Source: Pseudomonas sp. M47T1
GTDB taxonomy: Bacteria > Pseudomonadota > Gammaproteobacteria > Pseudomonadales > Pseudomonadaceae
NCBI RefSeq assembly: GCF_000263855.1
Contig: NZ_AJWX01000008.1
Location: forward strand, 62,001-126,000
DNA length: 64,000 nt
Direction: 5' to 3'
Positions within the stretch are counted from its first letter, which is position 1. Each line of letters begins with the position of its first letter. The translations under genes and the position numbers were made by a program. The notes beneath the pieces were generated by a model. That model saw only the letters and a program-made list of their open reading frames with translations, was not told the DNA's origin and made no database searches. Positions 36,444 to 48,815 of this stretch are shown here, piece by piece.

Positions 36444-38143
36444 TGAATTCCAACGCTTGCGCCATTGTCATCCTCGGCAATGGCAGCCTGGCCACGGCCA
36501 GACGCATTCAGCACATCTACCCCGATGCAGTGATCCACGGCCTGGCCGGACGGGTAGAAGGCGCCGATCGCGTTTATTCCGACTTCGGCGCCCTGATGCG
36601 CCAGCTGTATCAGCAGGACACACCTCTCATTGCCCTATGCGCCGCCGGCATCGTGATTCGTTGCCTGGCCAGCGTGCTGTTGGACAAGGGTGCCGAGCCG
36701 CCAGTGCTGGCCGTGGCCGAAGACGGTAGCGCGGTAGTGCCGTTGCTGGGCGGCCTGGGCGGGGTGAACGTCATGGCCCGGCAGTTGGGCGCCGGCCTGG
36801 GTGTGGCTGCGGCCATCACCACCAGCGGTGAACTGCGTTTCGGCACTTGCCTGCTCAACCCGCCCAGCGGCTATGCCCTGGGCGACCTGGAACTGGGCAA
36901 GCGCTTCGTCAGCGACTTGCTGGCCGGTGAGCCCGTGCGCATCGAAGGCGCCGCGCCCTGGCTGGCCGAGGCCAGGCTGCCGGAAGATGAACACGCGCAG
37001 TTAGCCATTCACGTGGGTTGCACGGCTCGTGAGCCGTCGGCCAATGAGTTGCTGATCTACCCGAAAAATGTGCTGGTGGCGGTGGATGCCGGGCTGGCGG
37101 ACATTGCTGGCAGCGTGCGTGCGGCCTTGCATGACGCGCGCATTGCCTTGCCATCGCTGGCCTGCCTGTTGGCCTGCGATACGCAAATGGCCAACCCTGC
37201 GCTGCGCGACGCTGCCCGGGAGCTGGGCGTGGCCATGCGCTTCGCAGCGCCGGCTGGCAGCGTCCGAGAACTGGCGGAGCGTGCCGTGCCGCAACTGCTG
37301 CCAGCGCTTGGCGTAAGCCCGCAATTGGCGATCGTGGTGGCCAAGCAGCCGCTGGACGTCGCGCACATTGGCCGCGAGCGCGGCCGCCTGGCCGTGATCG
37401 GCCTGGGCCCGGGCGCTGCCGAGCTGATGGTGCCGGCGGTGAAGGCCGAACTGGCGCGCGCCAACGATATCCTCGGCTACGAAACCTACGTGCGCATGGC
37501 CGGGCCGTTCCGCCCCGACCAGGTGATGCACTGCACCGACAACCGCGAAGAGATGCAGCGCGCCCGTCACGCTTTCGAACTGGCCGCCCAAGGCCGTTCG
37601 GTGGTGGTGGTTTCATCCGGTGATCCTGGCGTGTTCGCCATGGCCGCTGCGGTGCTGGAGGCGTTGCACGAGTCCAGCGATGCGGCGTGGCACAACGTCG
37701 AGCTTGAGATACTGCCGGGTGTCTCGGCGTCCCTGGCCACGGCTGCCCAGGCCGGGGCTCCGCTGGGGCACGACTTCTGCGTGATGTCCCTGTCGGACAA
37801 CCTCAAGCCCTGGGATATCATCGAAAAACGCCTGGACCTGGCCTGCCAGGCCGACCTGGCCTTGGCGTTCTACAACCCCATCTCGCGCTCGCGTCCCTGG
37901 CAGCTGGGCCGTGCCCTGGAGATCGTGCGCCAGCACCGCAGCCCCAAAACCCCCGTGGTGCTGGGCCGCGATATCGGCCGCCCTGGCCAGACCCTGCGCA
38001 CCATCACCTTGGGTGAACTGACGCCTGAGCAGGTGGACATGCGCACCATGGTGCTGGTGGGTTCGTCCACCACCTGCGCGTTCCCGCGCGCCGAAGGCGG
38101 CAGCTGGGTGTACACCCCGCGCTGGTACGGCCAAAAACCCTGA
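36443..38143 (+). CDS. cobJ: CbiG-CobJ fusion: precorrin-3B C17-methyltransferase
   Basis: 566 residues. Residues 1 to about 320 resemble CbiG/CobE (AGIVIRCLASVL, PLLGGLGGVNVMARQLG, HVGCTAREPSANELL); the remainder is a CobJ-type methylase (LAVIGLGPGAAELMVPAV, VVSSGDPGVFAMAAAV, FYNPISRSRPWQL). CobJ methylates C17 with ring contraction; the CobE-like part may bind the intermediate. ATG at 36443 overlaps the cobI stop by one base; an in-frame GTG at 36431 is possible but lies in cobI. Confidence 0.93.
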   Translation: MNSNACAIVILGNGSLATARRIQHIYPDAVIHGLAGRVEGADRVYSDFGALMRQLYQQDTPLIALCAAGIVIRCLASVLLDKGAEPPVLAVAEDGSAVVPLLGGLGGVNVMARQLGAGLGVAAAITTSGELRFGTCLLNPPSGYALGDLELGKRFVSDLLAGEPVRIEGAAPWLAEARLPEDEHAQLAIHVGCTAREPSANELLIYPKNVLVAVDAGLADIAGSVRAALHDARIALPSLACLLACDTQMANPALRDAARELGVAMRFAAPAGSVRELAERAVPQLLPALGVSPQLAIVVAKQPLDVAHIGRERGRLAVIGLGPGAAELMVPAVKAELARANDILGYETYVRMAGPFRPDQVMHCTDNREEMQRARHAFELAAQGRSVVVVSSGDPGVFAMAAAVLEALHESSDAAWHNVELEILPGVSASLATAAQAGAPLGHDFCVMSLSDNLKPWDIIEKRLDLACQADLALAFYNPISRSRPWQLGRALEIVRQHRSPKTPVVLGRDIGRPGQTLRTITLGELTPEQVDMRTMVLVGSSTTCAFPRAEGGSWVYTPRWYGQKP

Positions 38144-38282
38144 ACCTCGGCCCGGCAACCTGCCCAGGCAGGTCGCCGGAGCTTGCCGGTAGGACGTTTC
38201 CCCGTTCCCTGAAAAGCCCCACGTCATTAACGTGTCGTGCATCAAGTTCACGCCGAACTTGCTTCATGAAAAGGGAATTGTC

Positions 38283-39044
38283 ATGGATAAAATCACCATT
38301 GTTTCCAAGCCGCAACGGTTGGCCATGCTGCGCGCGTTCCACAGCGAAGACGATGCCCTGCCGCGGGCCGTTACCAGCCAGGATGAGTCCGCTGCCGTGG
38401 TGGCAAACGGGTTGCTGGCGTTTACCAAGGGCGTCAGCCGCGCCTACCGGCAGGACATCAAGAACGCCTACCTTTACGCAACCATGGCTGCCGACAACAA
38501 GTACGGTTCCTACGCTGCTGGTGAGGACTGGTACAAGGCGTTTTGCCAGGTGATGGCGCTGGCGGGTTGGGTTGCCAAAGACATGTCCTATCGCGCTTAT
38601 ACCTCAAGGGAAAAGCACCTGAGCATGGAGAAGGTTGCCGTCGAAATACTCAAGGGCGCAATCATCAGTGCGGCAATGGGCCCGGCAGGCACGCTTGAAG
38701 CCCTGGAGTCGGCGCGCAAGGCGGTGGCTGTGGTGGCCAGTGAAGATTCCGCACTCAAGTTGTTTGACAGCAGTGCCAAGACCGACAGTGGCGCCAACTT
38801 CGGCATCGGCAGCGTGGTGGAAGAAGACGGTGACGTTTGCATGGCGCTGGCCATGGTCCAGTACACCGGCCATGAGAACGCAACCAGCGTTTTGTTCACC
38901 AACTGGGACAGCTCCAGCCTGAAAATCTATCAGGCCAAGACGGTGTTCTGGATGGATGAAATCGGCGTGGAGGACTCCCGCGATCTGATCAGGGAAAAAC
39001 TTGGCGAAGCCCGCAAGCGCAAAATGGCCGAATTCGCCATTTGA
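38283..39044 (+). CDS. Unrecognised protein A of a three-gene paralogous cassette
   Basis: 253 residues, no signal peptide. It has an N-terminal region rich in charged helices with AYLYATMAADNKYG and EDWYKAFCQVMALAGW (about residues 64-104), a small-residue helix LKGAIISAAMGPAGTLEALE (about 125-145), a probable beta-rich region (VCMALAMVQYTG, SVLFTNWDSSSLKIYQAK) and a basic helical end (RDLIREKLGEARKRKM). I do not recognise a family. The LY..AA.K and W(Y/F)...GW elements recur in the next two genes. AAGGGA lies eight bases before the ATG. Base composition looks less GC-rich than the cob genes. Confidence 0.82.
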   Translation: MDKITIVSKPQRLAMLRAFHSEDDALPRAVTSQDESAAVVANGLLAFTKGVSRAYRQDIKNAYLYATMAADNKYGSYAAGEDWYKAFCQVMALAGWVAKDMSYRAYTSREKHLSMEKVAVEILKGAIISAAMGPAGTLEALESARKAVAVVASEDSALKLFDSSAKTDSGANFGIGSVVEEDGDVCMALAMVQYTGHENATSVLFTNWDSSSLKIYQAKTVFWMDEIGVEDSRDLIREKLGEARKRKMAEFAI

Positions 39045-39113
39045 CGGACGTATGCGCAGGCGTCCGGAGGGTGCCTGCCCATTCAGTGTGCTGGCCTGTA
39101 CAAGGAGTACGGT

Positions 39114-39821
39114 ATGCCACCTGTTACCTACGAAACCTGGCTGGATGCAGGGCACCTGCTTTTTCTTGATGCGGACCTTTCGGCCACCGACAAGCAGGAC
39201 ACTCTGCAATCAACGCTTTACTTCCAACTGGCAGCGTCGAAGAAAGTCGATAGGCTTCAGCACATCGAAGGCTGGTTTGACGTGTACCAGAATTGCCTGC
39301 GCAGCCTGGGCTGGAGTGTGCTGAAAGAGGGGCACATGAATGAGCGTTACCCCGGCTCGCTCGCGTTCACGTTGAGCGATGTGCTCGGTGCCTTGGCACG
39401 CCGAGGCCTGCCCTTCGACGTGAATGGCATTGCCCAGGCAGTCCGCGCTGGGGATTCGCGGCTCAGCAGGCAGGGCCTGGATCAGTTCAGCCGCCAGTCC
39501 GTTGGTGTGCTGGGCGATGGCGAAGAGCCGTTGCGTCAAGTTGCCGCTTTATTGGGTACGGCGCATTCAGGCGCGCGAATGAACGTGCTGTTGGTCCATT
39601 TCAAGACGCGTCAGGTGGTGAGTGACGATATCACCCAGGCAACGTTCAAAAGTTGCCACATCCAGGGGAAAGTGACGGCGTCGTGGCTGAGTGCCCGCCC
39701 GGACCCCTGGCAGTTTCCGGACTATAGAGGCGAGATGATCGAACGGCTGAGTGCGCGCGTTACCAGCGAACTTCTGCGCATCGACAAGCCGGACACCCGC
39801 GCAGGCAAGGGAGGCCATTGA
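39114..39821 (+). CDS. Unrecognised protein B of the cassette
   Basis: 235 residues, no signal peptide or membrane helix. Its KQDTLQSTLYFQLAASKK and IEGWFDVYQNCLRSLGW segments align with RQDIKNAYLYATMAADNK and GEDWYKAFCQVMALAGW of protein A, and its C-terminal MNVLLVHFKTR...KVTASWLSARPD...MIERLSARV parallels the C-terminal half of A. Function unknown. A 69-base gap separates it from A and a single base from C. Confidence 0.82.
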   Translation: MPPVTYETWLDAGHLLFLDADLSATDKQDTLQSTLYFQLAASKKVDRLQHIEGWFDVYQNCLRSLGWSVLKEGHMNERYPGSLAFTLSDVLGALARRGLPFDVNGIAQAVRAGDSRLSRQGLDQFSRQSVGVLGDGEEPLRQVAALLGTAHSGARMNVLLVHFKTRQVVSDDITQATFKSCHIQGKVTASWLSARPDPWQFPDYRGEMIERLSARVTSELLRIDKPDTRAGKGGH

Positions 39822-39822
39822 T

Positions 39823-40434
39823 ATGGAAACCGCTGATCATGTGGTTTCTTTCGATCCGGGCATCCGCGACGTTGATCGCTCGGATATCTGTGCATTGCTT
39901 CAGGAAAGCGACCGCGTTGCGACCAGGATGCACAACCGCGAGGTTTACTGGGATGCTTGGAGGCTTTACTACGTCAACTGCCTGGAGCGCCATGGCTGCC
40001 AGTGGCAGGCCACGGTCACGACCCAGCCACTGTTCATCTCCGATAATGCAGACCTTGATTCACTTGAGCTGAATATCAAGGGCTATAGCGACCCGCAAGC
40101 GCTGTTTGACCTGGCCCAACGAGTGTTGGGGAGCCTGGGGGTTCGCCAATTCGTGGCGAACTGGTTGACCGGTGATGGCAGGGGGGATGCGCGTTTGCTC
40201 TCTTGGGTGATCGTCCCTTGCGAGCTTGATAGGCATGGGGAAATCACGCTCACCACCTTCGGCGTGCAGATCAAGGGCCGGGCGAAGACCACCCAACAAA
40301 CGCCGGAAGTGCTGATGCGCATGAGCGGCGGCATCTATGTATTCGATCCGGCGGCGCATGCGCCGCACCGAGAGGGCATCCGCGAAAGACTCAGGGGCAT
40401 TGCCTTGCGCACGCTTGCTCAAGTCCAGCTTTAG
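39823..40434 (+). CDS. Unrecognised protein C of the cassette
   Basis: 203 residues, predicted soluble. Its VYWDAWRLYYVNCLERHG segment matches the Trp/aromatic-GW element of A and B, and LLSWVIVPCELDR, TTFGVQIKGRAKTTQQTPEV and REGIRERLRGIAL match their beta-rich and C-terminal helical parts. I start at METADHV (39823), one base after the stop of B; an upstream in-frame codon at 39751 would overlap B. The gene ends seven bases before the convergent marC. Confidence 0.82.
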   Translation: METADHVVSFDPGIRDVDRSDICALLQESDRVATRMHNREVYWDAWRLYYVNCLERHGCQWQATVTTQPLFISDNADLDSLELNIKGYSDPQALFDLAQRVLGSLGVRQFVANWLTGDGRGDARLLSWVIVPCELDRHGEITLTTFGVQIKGRAKTTQQTPEVLMRMSGGIYVFDPAAHAPHREGIRERLRGIALRTLAQVQL

Positions 40435-40441
40435 CGTCGCG

Positions 40442-41038
40442 TCATGACACCAGGTAGCCCTTGATGCCGGTAAAGATGATCTGCGCCGCCAAGGCGCAGA
40501 CGAACAGGCCCATCAGCCGGCTGACGATCTGCAAGCCCTGTTCGCCCAGCAGCCGTTCGATGCGGTTGGACAGGTAAAGCACCAGCCCGACCGTGAAACT
40601 GGCCAGGGCAATGCTGACAATGGCCATGAGCTTGTCGTCCCAGTGCGGCTGGCTGACCCCCATCACCAGCAGGGCGCCGATGGTGCCGGGGCCGACGGTG
40701 ATGGGGATGGTCAGCGGCACGATGGTCACGTCCTGCTGCACGTTGTCGGTCTGCACACCAGACTTGCCCTGGGCCATGCCCAGCGCGGAAATGAACAGCA
40801 CGCTGCCGGCGCCGATGCGGAAGGCGTCGGCGGTGATGCCGAACACGGTGAAGATCACCCGCCCGAACAGATACAGCAGCACGCTGGCAATCAGCACCCC
40901 AAGGGCCACTTTCCAGGCCAGGCGCTTGCGCTCCTTGAGCGAATAACCGCGCGACAAGCCAATGAAGCACGAGAGCACGAAGAAGGGGCTGTAAAGCACC
41001 AGCATCTTCAGGTAAACGCTGAACAACGTTTGCAGCAT
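40442..41038 (-). CDS. MarC-family integral membrane protein
   Basis: 198 residues with six membrane helices and the family pattern PLTIPITVGPGTIGALLVMG (about residues 108-127). MarC/YchE proteins were once thought to be antibiotic-resistance determinants; their transport role is unproven. I start at MLQTLFSVYLKML (41038); the upstream in-frame MPSTHP lacks support. Confidence 0.87.
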   Translation of the reverse strand: MLQTLFSVYLKMLVLYSPFFVLSCFIGLSRGYSLKERKRLAWKVALGVLIASVLLYLFGRVIFTVFGITADAFRIGAGSVLFISALGMAQGKSGVQTDNVQQDVTIVPLTIPITVGPGTIGALLVMGVSQPHWDDKLMAIVSIALASFTVGLVLYLSNRIERLLGEQGLQIVSRLMGLFVCALAAQIIFTGIKGYLVS

Positions 41039-41080
41039 GGTCAAGGCTCGGACGGGGTGGGTCGAGGGCAAAGTCTATAG

Positions 41081-41105
41081 TGGGAGCTGGCTTGCCAGCG
41101 AGCTT
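41081..41105. repeat. Single family-2 repeat unit
   Basis: TGGGAGCTGGCTTGCCAGCG stands alone between marC and retS with no inverse copy nearby. It contains its own short palindrome GCTGGCTTGCCAGC. Confidence 0.6.
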
Positions 41106-41191
41106 TTAATCACACACACCGTGCCGCCGCCATATCCTGTAGATCCCGCTGCCGCCAGGCTACAGTTTTGTGGTTATGGCGCGGGGCAGGT

Positions 41192-43966
<2,775 letters not shown>

Positions 43967-44042
43967 AGCGAAATCCCTTCGAAGGTTTAATGACTGAGTA
44001 TAGCTATGCACGGAGGATAAAGCGTAGGGCAAGTGGCTGAAC

Positions 44043-44079
44043 GGCCTTGCGCATCGGGCATTCCCCGATGCGCAAGGCC
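44043..44079. terminator. Perfect 16-bp hairpin between retS and purD
   Basis: GGCCTTGCGCATCGGG and its exact inverse surround a five-base loop, eight bases after the purD stop codon. There is no clear T-tract, so it may act as a stabilising or factor-assisted terminator separating purD from retS. Confidence 0.6.
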
Positions 44080-44086
44080 TTGGGCC

Positions 44087-45382
44087 TTACTCGGCGCTGT
44101 CGCCGCGCTCGCGGGCAATGGCGCGATAGCCGATGTCCGAGCGGTAGAAGCAGCCTTCCCAGTCGATCTTGCTGGCCAGTGCGTAGGCTTGCTGCTGGGC
44201 AGCGCCCACGGTGTCACCCAGTGCGGTGGCGCACAGCACGCGGCCGCCGGCGGTCACGACCTGGCCGTCCTTGAGGGCGGTGCCGGCGTGGAACACCTTG
44301 CCAGGCAATTGCGCAGCGGCGTCCAGGCCCTGAATGGCCGCGCCCTTGGCATAGTCACCCGGGTAGCCACCGGCAGCCAGTACTACGCCCATGCTCGGGC
44401 GCGGGTCCCACTGGGCTTCGACCTTGTTCAGGGCTTGGGCCAGTGCGGCCTCGACCAGCAGCACCAGGCTCGATTGCAGGCGCAGCATGATCGGCTGGGT
44501 TTCCGGATCACCAAAGCGGCAGTTGAATTCGATGACCTTGGGGTTGCCGGCCTTGTCGATCATCAGGCCGGCGTACAGGAAGCCGGTGTAGACATTGCCT
44601 TCCTCGGCCATGCCGCGCACGGTCGGCCAGATCACCAGGTCCATGACTTTCTGGTGCACGTCGGCAGTCACTACCGGGGCGGGGGAGTAGGCACCCATGC
44701 CGCCGGTGTTCGGGCCGCTGTCGCCGTCGCCCACGCGTTTGTGGTCCTGGCTGGTGGCCATCGGCAGAACGTTCTTGCCGTCGACCATGACGATGAAGCT
44801 GGCTTCCTCGCCGTCCAGGAACTCTTCGATCACCACGCGCGAACCGGCTTCGCCGAAGGCGTTGCCCGCCAGCATGTCGCGTACCGCGTCCTCGGCTTCG
44901 GCCAGGGTCAGGGCCACGATCACGCCCTTGCCAGCGGCCAGGCCGTCGGCCTTGATCACGATAGGCGCGCCTTTTTCACGCAGATAGGCCAGGGCAGGCT
45001 CGATCTCGGTGAAGTTCTGGTATTGGGCGGTAGGAATCTTGTGGCGGGCCAGGAAGTCCTTGGCGAACGCCTTCGAACCTTCCAGCTGGGCCGCGCCTTT
45101 GGTTGGGCCGAAGCAGTCCAGGCCGCGGGAGCGGAACAGGTCGACCACGCCGGCTACCAGCGGTACTTCCGGACCGACGATGGTCAGGGATACGTTTTTC
45201 TCGGCGAAGTCGGCCAGTTGCTCGATGGCCTGCACGTCAATGGCGACGTTCTCGCACTTGGCTTCAATGGCGGTACCGGCGTTGCCGGGGGCGACGAAGA
45301 CTTTTTCGACGCGTGGGTCTTGGGCTACTTTCCAGGCCAGGGCGTGCTCACGGCCGCCGCTGCCGATGATCAATACGTTCAC
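44087..45382 (-). CDS. purD: Phosphoribosylamine-glycine ligase PurD
   Basis: 431 residues, the ATP-grasp GAR synthetase of de novo purine synthesis. Motifs: NVLIIGSGGREHALAWK, IVGPEVPLVAGVVD, GPTKGAAQLEGSK, NTGGMGAYSP. The GTG at 45382 is preceded by AAGGAG with ideal seven-base spacing, and begins exactly at the conserved N-terminus. It follows purH. Confidence 0.97.
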   Translation of the reverse strand: MNVLIIGSGGREHALAWKVAQDPRVEKVFVAPGNAGTAIEAKCENVAIDVQAIEQLADFAEKNVSLTIVGPEVPLVAGVVDLFRSRGLDCFGPTKGAAQLEGSKAFAKDFLARHKIPTAQYQNFTEIEPALAYLREKGAPIVIKADGLAAGKGVIVALTLAEAEDAVRDMLAGNAFGEAGSRVVIEEFLDGEEASFIVMVDGKNVLPMATSQDHKRVGDGDSGPNTGGMGAYSPAPVVTADVHQKVMDLVIWPTVRGMAEEGNVYTGFLYAGLMIDKAGNPKVIEFNCRFGDPETQPIMLRLQSSLVLLVEAALAQALNKVEAQWDPRPSMGVVLAAGGYPGDYAKGAAIQGLDAAAQLPGKVFHAGTALKDGQVVTAGGRVLCATALGDTVGAAQQQAYALASKIDWEGCFYRSDIGYRAIARERGDSAE

Positions 45383-45402
45383 AAGAAGACTCCTTCGGAG
45401 AA

Positions 45403-45537
45403 GCTGCAAGCTACAGGCTGCAAGTAAGGGCGAATCAGGGATGCCTTACTTGCAGCCTATTGCTTTGAAGTAGGGGGTGAAGCTGCCAATGAGAGCGACC
45501 TGGGTCTGCCTTCACTTGCAGCTTGCAGCTTGAAACT
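45403..45537. repeat. AAGCTGCAAG-type repeats between purH and purD
   Basis: GAAGCTGCAAGCTACAGGCTGCAAG near one end and CTTGCAGCTTGCAGCTTG at the other can pair into an extended hairpin. Same word family as 16485-16592 in the urease operon. Confidence 0.7.
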
Positions 45538-45550
45538 TACCGCTCCACGA

Positions 45551-47158
45551 TCAGTGGCGGAAGTGGCGCATGCCGGTGAACACCATTGCGATGCCGGCTT
45601 CGTCGGCAGCAGCGATCACTTCAGCATCGCGCATCGAACCGCCTGGCTGGATCACCGCAGTGATACCCACTTTAGCCGCGTTGTCGATGCCGTCACGGAA
45701 CGGGAAGAACGCGTCCGAGGCCATGACCGCGCCCTGTACCTGCAGGCCGGCGTGCTCGGCCTTGATGGCGGCGATGCGCGCGGAGTTGACGCGGCTCATC
45801 TGGCCGGCGCCGACACCGATGGTCTGGCGGTTCTTGGCGTAGACGATGGCGTTGGACTTAACGTACTTGGCCACTTTCCAGGCGAAGATCAAGTCGTGGA
45901 TCTCTTGCTCGGTAGGGGCGCGCTTGGTCACCACTTTCAGGTCGTCGGCGCTGATCATGCCGATGTCACGGCTCTGTACCAGCAGGCCGCCGTTGACGCG
46001 CTTGTAGTCCCAGGCAGCGGCGCGGTCGGCTGACCACTGGCCGCAGGCCAGCAGGCGCACATTGGCCTTGGCGGCAACAATGGCGCGGGCTTCGTCGCTG
46101 ACCGACGGGGCAATGATCACTTCCACGAACTGACGGTCGACGATGGCCTTGGCGGTCTCGGCGTCCAGTTCACGGTTGAAGGCGATGATGCCGCCGAATG
46201 CCGACTCGGTGTCGGTGGCGTAGGCCAGCTCGTAGGCCTGGCGAATGCCGCCTTCGGCGTCAGGGCTTACCGCCACGCCGCACGGGTTGGCGTGCTTGAC
46301 GATCACGCAGGCTGGCTTGACGAAACTCTTCACGCACTCCAGAGCCGCGTCGGTATCAGCGACGTTGTTGTAGGACAGTTCCTTGCCCTGCAACTGGGTA
46401 GCGGTGGCGATGCCCACTTCGGCAGGCTTGGCTTCAACGTAGAACGCCGCGCTCTGGTGCGGGTTCTCGCCGTAGCGCATTTCCTGGGCCTTGACGAACT
46501 GGCTGTTGAAGGTGCGCGGGAATTCGCTGCGGCCTTCTGTGCTCAGGGTCTCGGCGGCCTGGTTAACAGTGCCCATGTAGTTGGCGATCATGCCGTCGTA
46601 GGCGGCGGTGTGTTCGAACGCCTTGAGCATCAGGTCGAAGCGCTGGGCGTAGGTCAGGCCGCCGTCTTTCAGGCTGGCCAGTACCTGGCCGTAGTCGCTG
46701 GCGTTGACCACGATGGCCACGTCTTTGTGGTTCTTGGCCGCGGAGCGGACCATGGTCGGGCCGCCGATGTCGATGTTCTCGATCGCGGTCGGCAGGTCGC
46801 AGCCTGGCTTGGAAATGGTGGCTTCAAACGGGTAGAGGTTGACCGCGACCAGGTCGATCGGCTTGATGCCGTGCTCGCTCATGATGGCGTCGTCAATGCC
46901 GCGACGGCCCAGGATGCCGCCGTGGATTTTCGGGTGCAGGGTTTTCACCCGGCCGTCCATCATTTCGGCAAAGCCGGTGTAGTCGGCGACTTCCACGGCG
47001 GCGACGCCGTTGTCCTGCAGCAGCTTGAAGGTACCACCGGTGGACAGAATCTCGACGCCCAGGGCTTCGAGTTCACGGGCGAATTCAAGGATACCGGTCT
47101 TGTCGGAAACGCTGATCAAAGCGCGGCGGATCGGCAGGCGGGTAGTCTGGTCGGTCAT
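45551..47158 (-). CDS. purH: AICAR transformylase/IMP cyclohydrolase PurH
   Basis: 535 residues: N-terminal IMP cyclohydrolase ([34 protein letters not shown]) and C-terminal AICAR transformylase ([11 protein letters not shown] appears as [23 protein letters not shown]). It performs the last two steps of IMP synthesis. Upstream lie fis and its terminator, so purH has its own promoter in the 47159-47189 region or reads through. Confidence 0.98.
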   Translation of the reverse strand: MTDQTTRLPIRRALISVSDKTGILEFARELEALGVEILSTGGTFKLLQDNGVAAVEVADYTGFAEMMDGRVKTLHPKIHGGILGRRGIDDAIMSEHGIKPIDLVAVNLYPFEATISKPGCDLPTAIENIDIGGPTMVRSAAKNHKDVAIVVNASDYGQVLASLKDGGLTYAQRFDLMLKAFEHTAAYDGMIANYMGTVNQAAETLSTEGRSEFPRTFNSQFVKAQEMRYGENPHQSAAFYVEAKPAEVGIATATQLQGKELSYNNVADTDAALECVKSFVKPACVIVKHANPCGVAVSPDAEGGIRQAYELAYATDTESAFGGIIAFNRELDAETAKAIVDRQFVEVIIAPSVSDEARAIVAAKANVRLLACGQWSADRAAAWDYKRVNGGLLVQSRDIGMISADDLKVVTKRAPTEQEIHDLIFAWKVAKYVKSNAIVYAKNRQTIGVGAGQMSRVNSARIAAIKAEHAGLQVQGAVMASDAFFPFRDGIDNAAKVGITAVIQPGGSMRDAEVIAAADEAGIAMVFTGMRHFRH

Positions 47159-47189
47159 TTCAATTTCCGTCTAAAGCAGAGGAGTCAGC

Positions 47190-47222
47190 AAAAAAGGCGA
47201 CCCTGGACAGGTCGCCTTTTCT
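47190..47222 (-). terminator. Rho-independent terminator after fis
   Basis: AAAAGGCGACC and GGTCGCCTTTT form a stem with an eight-base loop including mismatches, with A and T tracts on both sides. It lies 15 bases downstream of fis on the minus strand. Confidence 0.85.
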
Positions 47223-47237
47223 GGTTTGAATGCATGC

Positions 47238-47558
47238 TTACAGCAGATCGTATTGCTTGAGCTTCTTGCGCAAGGTGCCGCGATTCAGGCCCAGCATCTC
47301 GCTGGCCTTGGTCTGGTTGCCCTTGACGTAGTTCATCACGCTTTCGAGCAAGGGGGCCTCGACTTCGGAAAGCACCAGGTTGTACACGTCAGTGACGGCA
47401 GCGCCCTCAAGATGGGCGAAATAATTGTGCAGCGCCTTTTCGACACTGCCGCGAAGGGTCTGACCCTCTTCGCTGGGCGTGTTGAGGTGCTGTTTCAAAT
47501 TGACGTTGTCGCTCACGGGCGTTGTTCCACTCACTAAAGTCTCGGTCATCATCGTCAT
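47238..47558 (-). CDS. fis: Nucleoid protein Fis
   Basis: 106 residues with the C-terminal helix-turn-helix [20 protein letters not shown] that is nearly invariant in Fis. Fis bends DNA and modulates rRNA, supercoiling and recombination. Its start overlaps the dusB stop, matching the dusB-fis operon of other gammaproteobacteria. Confidence 0.96.
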   Translation of the reverse strand: MTMMTETLVSGTTPVSDNVNLKQHLNTPSEEGQTLRGSVEKALHNYFAHLEGAAVTDVYNLVLSEVEAPLLESVMNYVKGNQTKASEMLGLNRGTLRKKLKQYDLL

Positions 47559-48568
47559 GCGGCCACCCCCTGTCCGTCCCCTGTCACAGGGCTCTCGTTA
47601 CATTCGCTGAGGAACCGGCGAACGTTGGCGCACTGCGCTTCCGTATCTTCCAAACGATTGAACTGGGCGCGAAACTCCTTGGCGCCCGGCAAGGTGGCCA
47701 GGTACCAGCCGACATGCTTGCGGGCGATTCGAACGCCCATCACATCGCCATAGAAGGCGTGCAGCGCAGCCAGGTGCTCCAGCAGAATCTGTTCCACTTC
47801 ACTCAATTGCAGTGCCGGCAGCATTTCGCCGGTACGCAGGTAATGCTCGGTCTCGCGGAATATCCAGGGCCGCCCCTGGGCCGCCCGGCCAATCAGCAGG
47901 CCGTCGGCGCCGGTGGCGTCAAGGACGTGCCGGGCCTTTTGCGGTGAATCGATGTCGCCATTGGCAAAGACCGGGATCGACACCGCCTGCTTGATGGCGG
48001 CAATGGTGTCGTATTCGGCTTCGCCGGTGTACAGGTCGGCGCGTGTGCGGCCGTGGACGGCCAGGGCAGCGATACCCGCCTGCTCGGCAATCTGCGCAAC
48101 GGTGATGCCATTCTTGTTCGAACGGTCCCAGCCGGTGCGAATCTTCAAGGTGACGGGCACCTGGACGGCCGCGACCACGGCGTGCAGGATTTCCTGCACC
48201 AGTGCTTCGTCTTTCAGTAAAGCGGAACCTGCCGCCTTGTTGCAGACTTTCTTCGCCGGGCAACCCATGTTGATATCGATGATCTGGGCGCCCATCTCGA
48301 CGTTGGCCCTTGCGGCGGCTGCCAGCATCTGCGCGTCACCACCGGCGATCTGTACCGAGCGTGGCTCGGGATCACCTTCGTGAATCATGCGCAGGCGCGA
48401 CTTGCGGCTGTTCCACAGGCTCATGTCGCTGGTGACCATTTCCGAGACCACCAGGCCTGCACCCATCCGTCGGCAAAGCTGACGAAAGGGCTGGTCCGTA
48501 ACCCCCGCCATCGGGGCGAGGATCAAACCGTTGTTCAATGTATATGGGCCGATGCGTACCGCCGACAT
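47555..48568 (-). CDS. dusB: tRNA-dihydrouridine synthase DusB
   Basis: 337 residues of an FMN-dependent TIM barrel: [40 protein letters not shown] (catalytic Cys), [21 protein letters not shown]. It reduces uridine 17 of tRNA in E. coli. It forms an operon with fis. Confidence 0.96.
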   Translation of the reverse strand: MSAVRIGPYTLNNGLILAPMAGVTDQPFRQLCRRMGAGLVVSEMVTSDMSLWNSRKSRLRMIHEGDPEPRSVQIAGGDAQMLAAAARANVEMGAQIIDINMGCPAKKVCNKAAGSALLKDEALVQEILHAVVAAVQVPVTLKIRTGWDRSNKNGITVAQIAEQAGIAALAVHGRTRADLYTGEAEYDTIAAIKQAVSIPVFANGDIDSPQKARHVLDATGADGLLIGRAAQGRPWIFRETEHYLRTGEMLPALQLSEVEQILLEHLAALHAFYGDVMGVRIARKHVGWYLATLPGAKEFRAQFNRLEDTEAQCANVRRFLSECNESPVTGDGQGVAA

Positions 48569-48721
48569 AGGTGTTCCCTGTTGTGGGGCCGGATCATTAG
48601 AGTTCGAAAAAGGGTGGGCATAATACCCGCTCTCGGTGACCGGATAAAGGTCGTTTTGGATAAAATCTGAACAACTATTTGCTTATGCCCGGTGGTTTGG
48701 ATGTACGGGCATGGCAAATTG

Positions 48722-48788
48722 GCGGGGGCTGGCTTGCCAGCGAGCTTTTCGCAGCGGCCAGAAAACTCGCGGGCAGGCCAGCTCGCAC
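48722..48788. repeat. Degenerate family-2 inverted repeat
   Basis: GGGGGCTGGCTTGCCAGCGAGC and a partial inverse GGCAGGCCAGCTCGC lie in the gap between the DUF3426 gene and dusB. The rest of 48569-48815 carries the dusB promoter region and no gene. Confidence 0.6.
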
Positions 48789-48815
48789 CGTAGTTCGAAG
48801 TGACCGCCCGAGGCG

